Positions 17,169 through 25,517 of a DNA stretch of 64,000 nucleotides are shown in pieces. Origin of the DNA: Oceanimonas aquatica. GTDB lineage: Bacteria > Pseudomonadota > Gammaproteobacteria > Enterobacterales > Aeromonadaceae. The stretch is taken from contig NZ_JAVBHX010000003.1 in assembly GCF_030732065.1 (NCBI RefSeq), positions 124,001-188,000 on the forward strand, in the 5' to 3' direction. The position numbers were made by a program, and so were the translations under genes. The first letter of the stretch is position 1; every line of letters begins with the position of its first letter. The notes under the pieces are model-generated. The model was not told the DNA's origin, ran no database searches, and saw only the letters and a program-made list of their open reading frames with translations.

Positions 17169-17272
17169 TCTCTGGTGTGGCCCGGCGCGAGGTTTTCCGT
17201 GCCGTGCCGCATTGATCCTGTTGTGCCGGAACGCTCGGGGCGTTCCGGCTGTGGTAGCGCAAGGAAACGGAT

Positions 17273-17818
17273 ATGGATATCGAAACTGGATCTTCTCTTG
17301 AACAAGGGCCGGTGGCAGGCTTTTTGTGGTTTGCCTCGTTTGTTGCCCGAGCCGGTGCCGTACTGGCTGCCGTGCTGATGGCGGCCATGACCCTGCATGT
17401 GATGCTGGAGATAGTACTGCGTGCCTTTTTTAACACATCCACTTTTGTCCTGGACGAGTTTGTGGGTTACGGCGTGGCGGCCATGACCTTCATGACGCTG
17501 GGGCATGCCCTTGAAACCGGCAGCCTTATCCGGGTGAACATATTGCTGGCGCGTATTCGCAGTCAGGCGGGTCGCCTGCTGGTGGAGCTGACCTGTGCTG
17601 CAACGGCGCTGGTGCTGAGCGGGTATATCGCCGGTTATTTCTGGAAGAGCGTATTGCGCAATTTTACCCGAGGGGCCACCAGTGAAACCATCGCTGAGGT
17701 ACCGCTTTGGATTCCCGAAGCCTTTGTGCTGATCGGGCTGGTGATTTTCATGATCCAGTTGCTTGCCTACATGGTGCGATTGGCGTTGGGTCAGTCACTG
17801 CCGGTTGGGCAGGAGTAA
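17273..17818 (+). CDS. TRAP transporter small membrane subunit (DctQ family)
   Basis: 181 residues with four predicted membrane helices (about 28-50, 62-82, 100-122 and 145-168). VDEFVGYG-like VLDEFVGYGVAAMTFMTLGH is characteristic of DctQ. It pairs with the large subunit that begins 28 bp downstream. The 104-bp gap after the binding-protein gene holds a GC-rich imperfect repeat but no clear terminator. Confidence 0.9.
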   Translation: MDIETGSSLEQGPVAGFLWFASFVARAGAVLAAVLMAAMTLHVMLEIVLRAFFNTSTFVLDEFVGYGVAAMTFMTLGHALETGSLIRVNILLARIRSQAGRLLVELTCAATALVLSGYIAGYFWKSVLRNFTRGATSETIAEVPLWIPEAFVLIGLVIFMIQLLAYMVRLALGQSLPVGQE

Positions 17819-17846
17819 GTGGCGAGCGTAAAAAAGGAATTTTGTT

Positions 17847-19151
17847 ATGGATGTACTGATGACCATGGGCATGATGCTTGCCCTTATTATTGTGTTTCTG
17901 GGGCTGGGGGTCTGGGTCTTTGTCGGTCTTTTTTTGGTGGGGCTGGCCGGACTGGCACTGATTGCCGATTTTCCTCTGGATCGGGTAGGCGCTATTGCCC
18001 GCTCGGTGATCTGGCGCAGCGCCAGTGCCTGGGAGTTGTCTGCCATTCCGCTGTTTATCTGGATGGGGGAGATTATTTTTCGCACCGATATCTCGGATCG
18101 GCTATTTCGCGGCCTGTCGCCGCTGGTGCAATGGATGCCGGGGCGTTTGCTGCATACCAATATACTGGGATGCACCCTGTTTGCCGCCGTGAGTGGGTCC
18201 ACGTCAGCCACCACCGCCACAGTGGGCAAGATAACCACCAGTGCCTTGGCTGAGCGAAGTTACAACAACAGCCTGTCGGTGGGATCGCTGGCCGGTGCCG
18301 GTAGTCTGGGCCTGTTGATCCCGCCTTCTATTGTGATGATCATCTACGGCGTACTGGCAGAAGTATCGATTGCCAAGTTGTTTGCTGCGGGCATTATTCC
18401 CGGCCTGTTAGTGTCTTTCCTTTACTCCTGGTACATCATTATTCGCTGTGGTTTTAATCCGGCTCTGGCCCCCCGCTCCGACGAAAAGGTGACCCTGGCC
18501 CAGTGTCTTTCCGGGCTCAAGGATCTGGCCCCCATCGTATCGCTGATCGTGCTGGTACTGGGTGGTATCTACACCGGTATTGCCACTCCTTCGGAGGCGG
18601 CGGCAGTGGGGGTTGTTGCCACTCTGGGGCTCACGCTGGTGATGAGAAGCTTTTCCTGGAATATCGTGTTTGAAGCGGCCATGGGGGCGGTGAAAACCTC
18701 CTGTATGGTGTGCTCCATTCTGGTGTCGGCGGCGTTTCTTTCCACCGCTATCGGTTACCTGCATATTCCGGTGGAGCTGGTGGCCTTTATCAAGAGCCTG
18801 GCGCTGTCACCCTACGGTTTGCTGGCTATTCTTGCCCTGTTCTACATTTTGCTGGGTTTTTTCCTGGACGGTATTTCCATCATTGTTATGAGCCTGCCGA
18901 TTACCCTGCCGCTGATCCTGCAGGCTGGATTCGACCCTATCTGGTTTGGGGTGTTTCTGGTGCTGATGGTAGAGCTGGCACAGATGACACCGCCAGTGGG
19001 CTTTAATCTGTTTATTCTGCAGGGACTGACAGGGCAGTCAATAGGGCGGGTAGTGCAGGCGGCTTTTCCCTTCTTCCTGCTGATGTGTGTGGCTGTGGTG
19101 CTCGTCAGTATTTTCCCCCAGTTGGTACTGTTTCTGCCAGCCCTGATGTAA
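17847..19151 (+). CDS. TRAP transporter large membrane subunit (DctM family)
   Basis: 434 residues, about twelve membrane helices. Family marks are SGSTSATTATVGKI in the first half and the repeat-like LGFFLDGISIIVMSLPITLP in the second, plus ELAQMTPPVGFNLF. It is the sodium-driven transport channel. The stress-protein gene follows 10 bp after the stop. Confidence 0.92.
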   Translation: MDVLMTMGMMLALIIVFLGLGVWVFVGLFLVGLAGLALIADFPLDRVGAIARSVIWRSASAWELSAIPLFIWMGEIIFRTDISDRLFRGLSPLVQWMPGRLLHTNILGCTLFAAVSGSTSATTATVGKITTSALAERSYNNSLSVGSLAGAGSLGLLIPPSIVMIIYGVLAEVSIAKLFAAGIIPGLLVSFLYSWYIIIRCGFNPALAPRSDEKVTLAQCLSGLKDLAPIVSLIVLVLGGIYTGIATPSEAAAVGVVATLGLTLVMRSFSWNIVFEAAMGAVKTSCMVCSILVSAAFLSTAIGYLHIPVELVAFIKSLALSPYGLLAILALFYILLGFFLDGISIIVMSLPITLPLILQAGFDPIWFGVFLVLMVELAQMTPPVGFNLFILQGLTGQSIGRVVQAAFPFFLLMCVAVVLVSIFPQLVLFLPALM

Positions 19152-19161
19152 GGAGTGAGTC

Positions 19162-19674
19162 ATGACATTACCCAAGGTTAAACGCATTCTCTACACCACC
19201 TCGCTGGGGCCCCATACCAGGCCGGTTTACCGTCATGCACTGGAGCAGGCTCGGCAGCATCAGGCGGAGGTGATTATGCTGCATGTGATCAATCCTGTCG
19301 GTGAGCTGGGTGAGGCACTGATCAAGCAATATCTGCCCGACGAGCTGGTAAAAAAGGTGCACGACGAAGGCGTGTCCCGCGTGCTGGCGCAGATGAAAAC
19401 CCGGGTACAAGGTTTTTTTGAAGAGGAGCTGAGTCACCTGACGGTACCGGTTGGAGTAGTAGTTACGCCCATGGTGGTGGACGGGCTGCATGACGAGGCC
19501 ATTCTCAGGGTGGCCGAGCGGGAGAAGGTGGATCTGATTGTGATGGGCACCGAGCATAAATTTGGTTTGCATGGTCATAGTCAGACAACCCAACAGGTCA
19601 TTAGGCGGTCACGGGTACCGGTACTGGTGGTGCCCACCGGCAGGGAGCACAGTCACTCTGAGCCATTGGTATAA
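19162..19674 (+). CDS. Universal stress protein linked to the TRAP transporter (TeaD-like)
   Basis: 170 residues, UspA fold: KRILYTTSLGPHTRPVYRHAL at the start, LIVMGTEHKFGLHGHSQTTQQVIRRSRVPVLVVP at the end in two segments, where the G-x2-G-x9-G(S/T)-like ATP motif would be; here it is only partly canonical. In Halomonas TeaD, a similar protein in a TRAP operon, modulates transport. The same role is inferred here from operon position. A terminator begins immediately after the stop. Confidence 0.85.
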   Translation: MTLPKVKRILYTTSLGPHTRPVYRHALEQARQHQAEVIMLHVINPVGELGEALIKQYLPDELVKKVHDEGVSRVLAQMKTRVQGFFEEELSHLTVPVGVVVTPMVVDGLHDEAILRVAEREKVDLIVMGTEHKFGLHGHSQTTQQVIRRSRVPVLVVPTGREHSHSEPLV

Positions 19675-19706
19675 AAAGGGCCGGCATCAAGCCGGCCCTT
19701 TTTTTA
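19675..19706. terminator. Bidirectional intrinsic terminator
   Basis: AAGGGCCGGC and GCCGGCCCTT with loop ATCAA, flanked by A-run and T-run, so it can serve both the TRAP operon and the convergent glyoxalase gene. Confidence 0.9.
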
Positions 19707-19714
19707 TCTTAATA

Positions 19715-20122
19715 TCAGAGCCGCTTGAGGGGCTCGTTGAGCTCAATGATATAACCGTCGGGATCGTACACGAAGCCCAGCATGCGGGTGCCGTGATTCA
19801 TCGGTTTGGCGGGGCTTTTGATTCTGACGCCTTCCTTTTCAAGGTAATCCATGGCCGAGACCACATCATCCACGTTAAAGGCAATATGGCCATAGGCGGC
19901 CCCCATTTCGTAAGGCTGGTCAGTGTCCCAGTTATGGGTCAGCTCCAGGGTGGTGGTTTCGTTTTCGGGTCCATAACCCAGAAACACATTGGTGAACCGG
20001 CCTCCCGGATAGTCATTCTTTCTGAGAATGCTCATTCCCAGAATTCGAGTGTAGAAGTCGAGGGATGAATCCAGGTCGGCGACACGGATCATGGTGTGAT
20101 CCAGGCGAAAGGTGTGGCTCAT
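19715..20122 (-). CDS. gloA: Glyoxalase I (lactoylglutathione lyase)
   Basis: 135 residues, the normal length for bacterial GloA. The four metal ligands are visible: H in LDHTMIRV, E in TLELTHN, H in YGHIAF and E in YIIELNEP. It isomerises the methylglyoxal-glutathione hemithioacetal in the cytoplasm. It is transcribed divergently from the Rieske operon across a 314-bp spacer that contains a perfect dyad at 20300, and is convergent with the TRAP operon. Confidence 0.93.
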   Translation of the reverse strand: MSHTFRLDHTMIRVADLDSSLDFYTRILGMSILRKNDYPGGRFTNVFLGYGPENETTTLELTHNWDTDQPYEMGAAYGHIAFNVDDVVSAMDYLEKEGVRIKSPAKPMNHGTRMLGFVYDPDGYIIELNEPLKRL

Positions 20123-20299
20123 ATTGATGCTCCAGAGTGTGGGTTGTTTGTTCTGATATTACCCGTTCGTCGTCCTCGTTCATGTTGAACCGTACTCAAT
20201 TCTGGTTGAGAAATTCTTGTTACTCCCTTTTCACGGATAAGCGAATGATGGCCTGACTCTTACAGAGCTTTCCTTTAATGGTTTTGGTTGAGGTAAATG

Positions 20300-20314
20300 G
20301 TGAATTTAATTCAC
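20300..20314. promoter_or_regulatory. Perfect 15-bp dyad with T-N11-A form, candidate LysR operator
   Basis: GTGAATTTAATTCAC is a perfect inverted repeat around a single base and has the T-N11-A form bound by LysR proteins. It lies 123 bp before the Rieske gene, in the divergent spacer. Confidence 0.5.
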
Positions 20315-20436
20315 AGTTAATTGAAATCTGTTCTGTTCCTGCACTCTGTTTTTTCTGTGATATTGGACTCAACTGTTAATGAGTTGTTAATCGTCGAAAG
20401 CCAGCAAGGTCGCTGAACGAGAACGGAGTAAGAGCA

Positions 20437-21660
20437 ATGTCCATCAACAATATCAAGAGTCCGATCCCCATCCATGAATTCGATGCCAGCTACGCCACCG
20501 GAGGCCCCGTGGTTTCCCTGCCGGCCGAATGTTTTACCAGTGAAGAATTTTATCGTTTTGAAATGAATGCAGTATGGGGTCATGAGTGGTTCTGCGTGGG
20601 ACGAGCCAGTGACATTCCTAAGGCCGGAGACTATTACACGATACAGGTGGGCGATGATCCTCTGATCGTTATTCGTGACCGCAGCGGCTCGGTCAATGTG
20701 TTGTCCAATGTCTGCCAGCACAGGGGCATGCTGATTGTTGAAGGTCGTGGTAATACCCGTCGTTTACGCTGTCCGCTGCACGCCTGGGTGTACAGCACGG
20801 GTGGTGAGCTTATTTCCGCTCCCGGTCTGAGTGACAAGGAAGAAGAGAGTTTTAACGTCAAGGACGTGTGCCTGCCGAAGATCCGTACCGAGGTATGGGA
20901 AGGATTTATTTTTATTACCTACGATGAGGAGCTGGCACCGCTCAGTGAGCGTCTGGGCCATCTGGGAGAGCAGCTCAAGAATTACCGCATGGCGGAACTG
21001 CGTGGTCCCGAGCCGCTGACCATGGAGAAAATGGAGTGGAACTGGAAGATTTTCAACGATGAGTGCTACCACTGCTCCTATCTTCATGCCAACTCCTGGG
21101 GGGGTATGTATCCGCTGCCCCAGTGCAACGTGGACGAATCCGTCAAGTTCAACGATGTGGATCGGGGCCTGGTGTCCTACAACCTGATAAGCCCGCACCT
21201 GGATGCCGCTCCCACTCATACCGGCTCCATTTTGCAGCCGGCCATGACCACCCTTACTGATGAGGAACGCTCACAGCTAAGTTATGTGACGGTGGCGCCT
21301 AACCTGCTGATCGTGGCCATGCCCGACAAGGTGAAATATTTCATGTGGCTGCCGGCAGGGCCCCAGACTTCCTGGTACGGCGTGTCCTGGATGTATCCGG
21401 AAGCAACCCTGGCCCGTGATGATTTCAAGCTCAACTACGACAAGGAGCACGACGATCTCTGGCCGGTGATGGAAGAAGATCTGTTTGCCTGGAATGGCGT
21501 ACAGCAGGGGTTTCGTTCCCGTTTTGCCACGCGGGGTCGCCTGACCTCGGATGAGCTGGTGATCCAGCGCCTGCAGAACTGGCTGATCGACAAGTATCGT
21601 GCCGAAGACAGTCGTGCCCGGGCCGCCGATGCTCCCGACACCCTGGCCCGAGTGGGCTGA
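20437..21660 (+). CDS. Rieske non-heme iron oxygenase, alpha subunit
   Basis: 407 residues. Rieske [2Fe-2S] motif CQHRG at about 92-96 and CPLHAW at about 112-117. The mononuclear iron site follows as NDECYHCSYLH near 206-217. Overall like the family of demethylating and ring-hydroxylating oxygenases that act on quaternary amines and small aromatics (GbcA, carnitine and stachydrine oxygenases). It needs the electron-transfer partner encoded next. First gene of a six-gene operon; substrate unknown. Confidence 0.9.
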   Translation: MSINNIKSPIPIHEFDASYATGGPVVSLPAECFTSEEFYRFEMNAVWGHEWFCVGRASDIPKAGDYYTIQVGDDPLIVIRDRSGSVNVLSNVCQHRGMLIVEGRGNTRRLRCPLHAWVYSTGGELISAPGLSDKEEESFNVKDVCLPKIRTEVWEGFIFITYDEELAPLSERLGHLGEQLKNYRMAELRGPEPLTMEKMEWNWKIFNDECYHCSYLHANSWGGMYPLPQCNVDESVKFNDVDRGLVSYNLISPHLDAAPTHTGSILQPAMTTLTDEERSQLSYVTVAPNLLIVAMPDKVKYFMWLPAGPQTSWYGVSWMYPEATLARDDFKLNYDKEHDDLWPVMEEDLFAWNGVQQGFRSRFATRGRLTSDELVIQRLQNWLIDKYRAEDSRARAADAPDTLARVG

Positions 21661-21753
21661 TTTCCTTTTTATCATTACAGGGTGACCTAAGCGTCACCCG
21701 CCTCACCGGCATGCCGAGTATGTCAGCGGGGTCTTGACCGAACAGGTGATGCC

Positions 21754-22728
21754 ATGACCAATCAACTTGAACTCAGGGTCGCTGCCCGTGAGCAGCTGAC
21801 CGAGGATATTGTCGGCCTGACACTGGAGTCTGTGACTGGCGGCTTGCTGCCGGAATGGCAGCCGGGGGCACATATTGAATTGTCTTTAAATCCGTGCGTG
21901 GATGCGGGCGGTAACGGGGGGGATAACACCCTGATACGCCATTACTCCCTGTGCAGTGATCCTGCCAACCGCCAATACTGGCAAATTGCCGTGCTGAAGG
22001 AAGAAAACGGACGTGGCGGTTCCCTGTTTATTCACAATGCTGTGCGCGAGGGTGATGTCGTGCGTGTATCCGAGCCGCGTAACAACTTTCCCTTTGTGCC
22101 CCGGCGCAAGTGCCTTTTTATCGCCGGCGGCATTGGTATTACCCCCATTCTGCCCATGATTCGGCAGGCCGAGGCAGAGGGCGTGGACTGGCGGCTGGTG
22201 TACCTGGCGCGGGAGCGCAGCCGGCTGGCCTTTCTCGAGCAGCTGGCCGGCCATGACCCGGAGCGGGTAAGGCTGAATGGCGACAAGGAAGATGGTTTTA
22301 TCGATTTGCCCGCCTTGCTGTCCGGTTGTGACGCGCATACCTCCGTGTATTCCTGCGGGCCCCAGCGACTGCTGGACTCACTCGAGGATCTTGCGGCAAA
22401 GCAGTCGGAGTGGAGCCTTCATATAGAGCGATTTTCTGCCGGGCCGGTTGATGCTTCGGGAGGGGCCTTTGATGTGGTCATTAACAGCACCGGCCAGCGT
22501 TATCACATCCCCGAGGGGCAATCCATTCTCAACGTGCTGCGCGAGGCCGGGGTCAAGGTTCCCACGTCCTGCGGCAACGGCGTCTGTGGTACTTGCGAGA
22601 CCGGGGTACTGGCAGGTGTGCCTGATCACCGGGACTCCATACTCTCTCCCGAGGAACGGGAAGAAAATGCCTACATGATGCTGTGCGTGTCCCGGGCGCT
22701 GTCCCCGGAAATTGTGCTCGATCTGTAA
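21754..22728 (+). CDS. Rieske oxygenase reductase (FMN/FAD, NAD, plant-type 2Fe-2S)
   Basis: 324 residues with the vanillate-demethylase-reductase layout: flavin domain (HYSLCSDP near residue 64), NAD-binding part (FIAGGIGITPILPMI near 123) and a C-terminal ferredoxin domain with CGNGVCGTC near 272-280 and the fourth cysteine in MLCVSRA. Passes electrons from NAD(P)H to the oxygenase. The 93-bp gap before it has no terminator. Confidence 0.92.
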   Translation: MTNQLELRVAAREQLTEDIVGLTLESVTGGLLPEWQPGAHIELSLNPCVDAGGNGGDNTLIRHYSLCSDPANRQYWQIAVLKEENGRGGSLFIHNAVREGDVVRVSEPRNNFPFVPRRKCLFIAGGIGITPILPMIRQAEAEGVDWRLVYLARERSRLAFLEQLAGHDPERVRLNGDKEDGFIDLPALLSGCDAHTSVYSCGPQRLLDSLEDLAAKQSEWSLHIERFSAGPVDASGGAFDVVINSTGQRYHIPEGQSILNVLREAGVKVPTSCGNGVCGTCETGVLAGVPDHRDSILSPEEREENAYMMLCVSRALSPEIVLDL

Positions 22729-22750
22729 ATGCCAATTAAATGAGGAAGCT

Positions 22751-23620
22751 ATGTCAATTAAACGAGTTGTGGTAACCGGCGGGTCCGGTCGGGTGGGGGG
22801 CTATGTGGTTCGTCAGCTGCTTGAGGATTATGAGGTGGTGATCGCCGACCTGGTGCCGGGCAATGCCGATGCCAGTTATGTGCAGGCTAACGTCATGGAA
22901 CTGGATCAGCTGCGGCAGGCCTTTGAGGGCGCGGATGCGGTGGTGCATCTGGCCGCACTGGACTACGACTGGAACTGCCCACCTGAGCAGTATATCGACG
23001 TTAACGTGCGCGGTACCTGGCATGTGTTGCAGGCGGCTTCAGAGCAGGGGGTCAAAAAGGTGGTGCTGTGTTCCAGCATTTCTGCCTGCGGCCTGTCGGA
23101 AATGCGTGCCGACTGGAAGCCGCAGTATCTGCCAGTGGATGAGCATCACCCCAATAGTCCGGTGCAGGCCTACAGTGTGTCCAAGCTGGTCATGGAGCAG
23201 ATGGCCAAAAGTTTTGTGGATGGCACCAAGATGGACGTGATCTGCCTTCGACCACTTGCGGTGGTGCTTGATGAGACTCTGGAGCAGTACATCGAGTTTG
23301 TTGATACGGCGGATCGAAACTGGCTGTTTTATTACGTCACCGCCGAAGACGTGGCCACGGCCTTTGACTGTGCCCTCAAGGCCGAAGGATTGCGTTACGG
23401 CGTATTTTTCCTGAGCGCCGATGATACCTCCCACCCGCGCCCGACTCTGGACTGGTATGCCGACATCATCGGTACTCCTCCGATGCTGCGTGTGCCCCGA
23501 CGCTATCATCAACATCCGCGCGCTTCCATTTTTTCCAGTGCGGCAGCGAAGGAAGTGCTGGGCTGGAAGCCCACATCCGATTTTGAGCAACTTCGTGAGC
23601 GGGTCAGGACACGTAACTGA
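22751..23620 (+). CDS. NAD-dependent epimerase/dehydratase family oxidoreductase (extended SDR)
   Basis: 289 residues. Rossmann motif TGGSGRVGGYV at residues 9-19, catalytic-type YSVSK (near 143-147) with a serine in LCSSISACG, and an overall look similar to uronate dehydrogenases and sugar epimerases. In this operon it would oxidise or reduce an intermediate made by the Rieske oxygenase. GAGGA just before 22751 selects this start over a frame beginning at 22712 inside the reductase gene. Substrate unknown. Confidence 0.85.
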   Translation: MSIKRVVVTGGSGRVGGYVVRQLLEDYEVVIADLVPGNADASYVQANVMELDQLRQAFEGADAVVHLAALDYDWNCPPEQYIDVNVRGTWHVLQAASEQGVKKVVLCSSISACGLSEMRADWKPQYLPVDEHHPNSPVQAYSVSKLVMEQMAKSFVDGTKMDVICLRPLAVVLDETLEQYIEFVDTADRNWLFYYVTAEDVATAFDCALKAEGLRYGVFFLSADDTSHPRPTLDWYADIIGTPPMLRVPRRYHQHPRASIFSSAAAKEVLGWKPTSDFEQLRERVRTRN

Positions 23621-23653
23621 GCCTGTTTTCTGATAACAACAAGGAGCTTTGCA

Positions 23654-24265
23654 ATGAATTCTGTACGAACCACCAAGGTCGACTGGACCGGCGATAACCC
23701 TTTTATTTACCTGAAAACAGATCCGAATGGCGATTGGTCTTCATTGTCGCTGTATTTTCGTATTGCCGCTTCGGAATACGGGCGTGGTGAAGCCATTCTG
23801 GTACTGGAAAACCCCTATCAGCAGGAAGACAAAAGCGCTGTGCGCAAATGCCTGACCGATAACCTGCCGCTGGCGCAATATCTGGTCAACCATTTCGTGT
23901 GCCATTTCGGTTTGTTTCGCAAGGCGGTAGCGCTAAATAACCTGGAATACGTGGCTGACGCCAGCTTTAAAACCGAGGCAGATTATCCCCATCGCCATAT
24001 TTGCACGGCTCATTCCGCCTCAACCAATACCAGTGTCAGTCTGATCTGGAACGATTTGGGGGACCCTTTTGCGGTGGCACTACCACCGGAAGAGAGCCAG
24101 ACCGGCGAACATGAGATGTTTGCCATCTTTCAGACCGCCGGCAGTGCCTCGGTGACCGTTAATGGTCAGGCGTTGCCGGGCAATACGGTGGCGCGTGATT
24201 TCCTGAACCGGGTGGCACAGTCGGCCGCTCTCGCCAATAGCGAAAGCTGGGTGCAAGCCAAATAA
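23654..24265 (+). CDS. Conserved-looking protein of the Rieske operon, function unknown
   Basis: 203 residues, not recognised. No signal peptide, membrane helix or metal motif stands out except two close histidines (YPHRHICTAH) near residue 112. The start has AAGGAG 6-7 bp ahead and the gene lies 33 bp after the dehydrogenase gene, so it is clearly expressed with the pathway. Codon use is like its neighbours. It could be a cyclase/hydratase or an accessory subunit; nothing in the sequence decides. Confidence 0.7.
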   Translation: MNSVRTTKVDWTGDNPFIYLKTDPNGDWSSLSLYFRIAASEYGRGEAILVLENPYQQEDKSAVRKCLTDNLPLAQYLVNHFVCHFGLFRKAVALNNLEYVADASFKTEADYPHRHICTAHSASTNTSVSLIWNDLGDPFAVALPPEESQTGEHEMFAIFQTAGSASVTVNGQALPGNTVARDFLNRVAQSAALANSESWVQAK

Positions 24266-24335
24266 CTCCACACCGGGTTTCTGGATTCATCAGTAACAAG
24301 CCGGGCGCCAGTGGCACCCGGCCGGGAGAACAGTT

Positions 24336-25517
24336 ATGTCATTAGCTACAGCCGATCGGCTGGCATTTGAGCGGGTAAAAGCGTGTCGACCGCAATGGAG
24401 CGGTTTCTGTCTGGTGCGGGATCTGGTGGGCAGTGGCCGCATATTGTTGCATGCAGGCCCCCCTTTTGAATCGCGTGAGCATATTCCCGCTCCCGTGATG
24501 AATTCACTGTGCACCGGCGCAGTGTGGGAAGGCTGGGCCAGTGATGAAGCACAGGCCCGGCGGATGATCCTGAATCATGAAATCGAGTTGCGGCCCGCCC
24601 AGGACAACGCCATTGTGGTTCCCCTGGCGGGAGTGGTTTCTCCCTCCATGAGCCTGTTGGTGGTGCAGGATGGTAATCGTCCCGAGGCCTGCAGGTTCTC
24701 GGTGCTTAACGAAGGCATGGTGCATTGCACCCGGCTGGGCCGGCGGGATCCGCTCCTGCCAGCGCATTTGAGCTGGTTGAACGAAGACCTGGCCGAGTGG
24801 CTGAAGGAGCGGCTACAACAGCCGCTGGCGCTGTTGCCCTTGATGCGGGCCGCCCTGGCCGATGGTGATGACTGCCACGGTCGCACCCTGGCCGGCTCGG
24901 CCCTGATCCACCAGCAGCTGACGGCCATGGCGAGTGAACAGGTACCAGCCGATATTGATGCCTTTTTGCAGAACTCTCCGGCCTTTGCTCTTAATTTGTG
25001 GATGGCTGCCTGCAGCCTGATGCTGGCAGCCGCCGAAGGCGTGAGCGGGGCCAGCCTAGTGACCCGGGCGGGGGGCAACGGAGTGACCTTTGGTATTCAG
25101 TTGGCCACGGCACCGGGCCGCTGGATTACCATGCCGGCCCCCCCCATTCATGGTCTGGTTGAACCGGCTCACACCGGGCGAACCGCGCTGGGAGCACTGG
25201 GGGACAGTGCCGTGGTTGATTTTGCCGGACTGGGCGGGCAGGTGCTGAACACTGCTCATGCTTCCCGTCAGGCTTTGGCGCCGGTATTGCCTGCCGACGC
25301 CCTGACGCGGCCGGCGCAGGTGCTTGCCGGTCCCTTGCCTGAACTGGATGATCGACCGGCGGTGACCAGTGCTCGGTGTGTGACGACGAATGGCGGCGGA
25401 CCGCTGGTATTGCTGGGCATGATAGAGGAAACGGGAGAGGCGGGCCGTATTGGTGGCGGTGTGGCAGATGTGCCCGTTACTCTGTTTGAACAGGCTTTGC
25501 GTGAGGTGATGAAATGA
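24336..25517 (+). CDS. DUF1116 (YlbE/AllG-like) protein
   Basis: 393 residues. Strong DUF1116 features in order: LHAGPPFE near residue 39, VWEGWASDEAQA near 65, VVPLAGVVSPSMSLLVV near 100, the LNEG motif near 129, ADGDDCHGRT near 173, ALNLWMAACSLML near 215, and GDSAVVDFAGLGG near 289. DUF1116 proteins include the AllG subunit of oxamate carbamoyltransferase, which acts with AllF and AllH; neither partner is present here. It overlaps the amidase gene by four bases, so the two probably act together on a carbamoyl or amide intermediate. The exact reaction is unknown. Confidence 0.75.
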   Translation: MSLATADRLAFERVKACRPQWSGFCLVRDLVGSGRILLHAGPPFESREHIPAPVMNSLCTGAVWEGWASDEAQARRMILNHEIELRPAQDNAIVVPLAGVVSPSMSLLVVQDGNRPEACRFSVLNEGMVHCTRLGRRDPLLPAHLSWLNEDLAEWLKERLQQPLALLPLMRAALADGDDCHGRTLAGSALIHQQLTAMASEQVPADIDAFLQNSPAFALNLWMAACSLMLAAAEGVSGASLVTRAGGNGVTFGIQLATAPGRWITMPAPPIHGLVEPAHTGRTALGALGDSAVVDFAGLGGQVLNTAHASRQALAPVLPADALTRPAQVLAGPLPELDDRPAVTSARCVTTNGGGPLVLLGMIEETGEAGRIGGGVADVPVTLFEQALREVMK

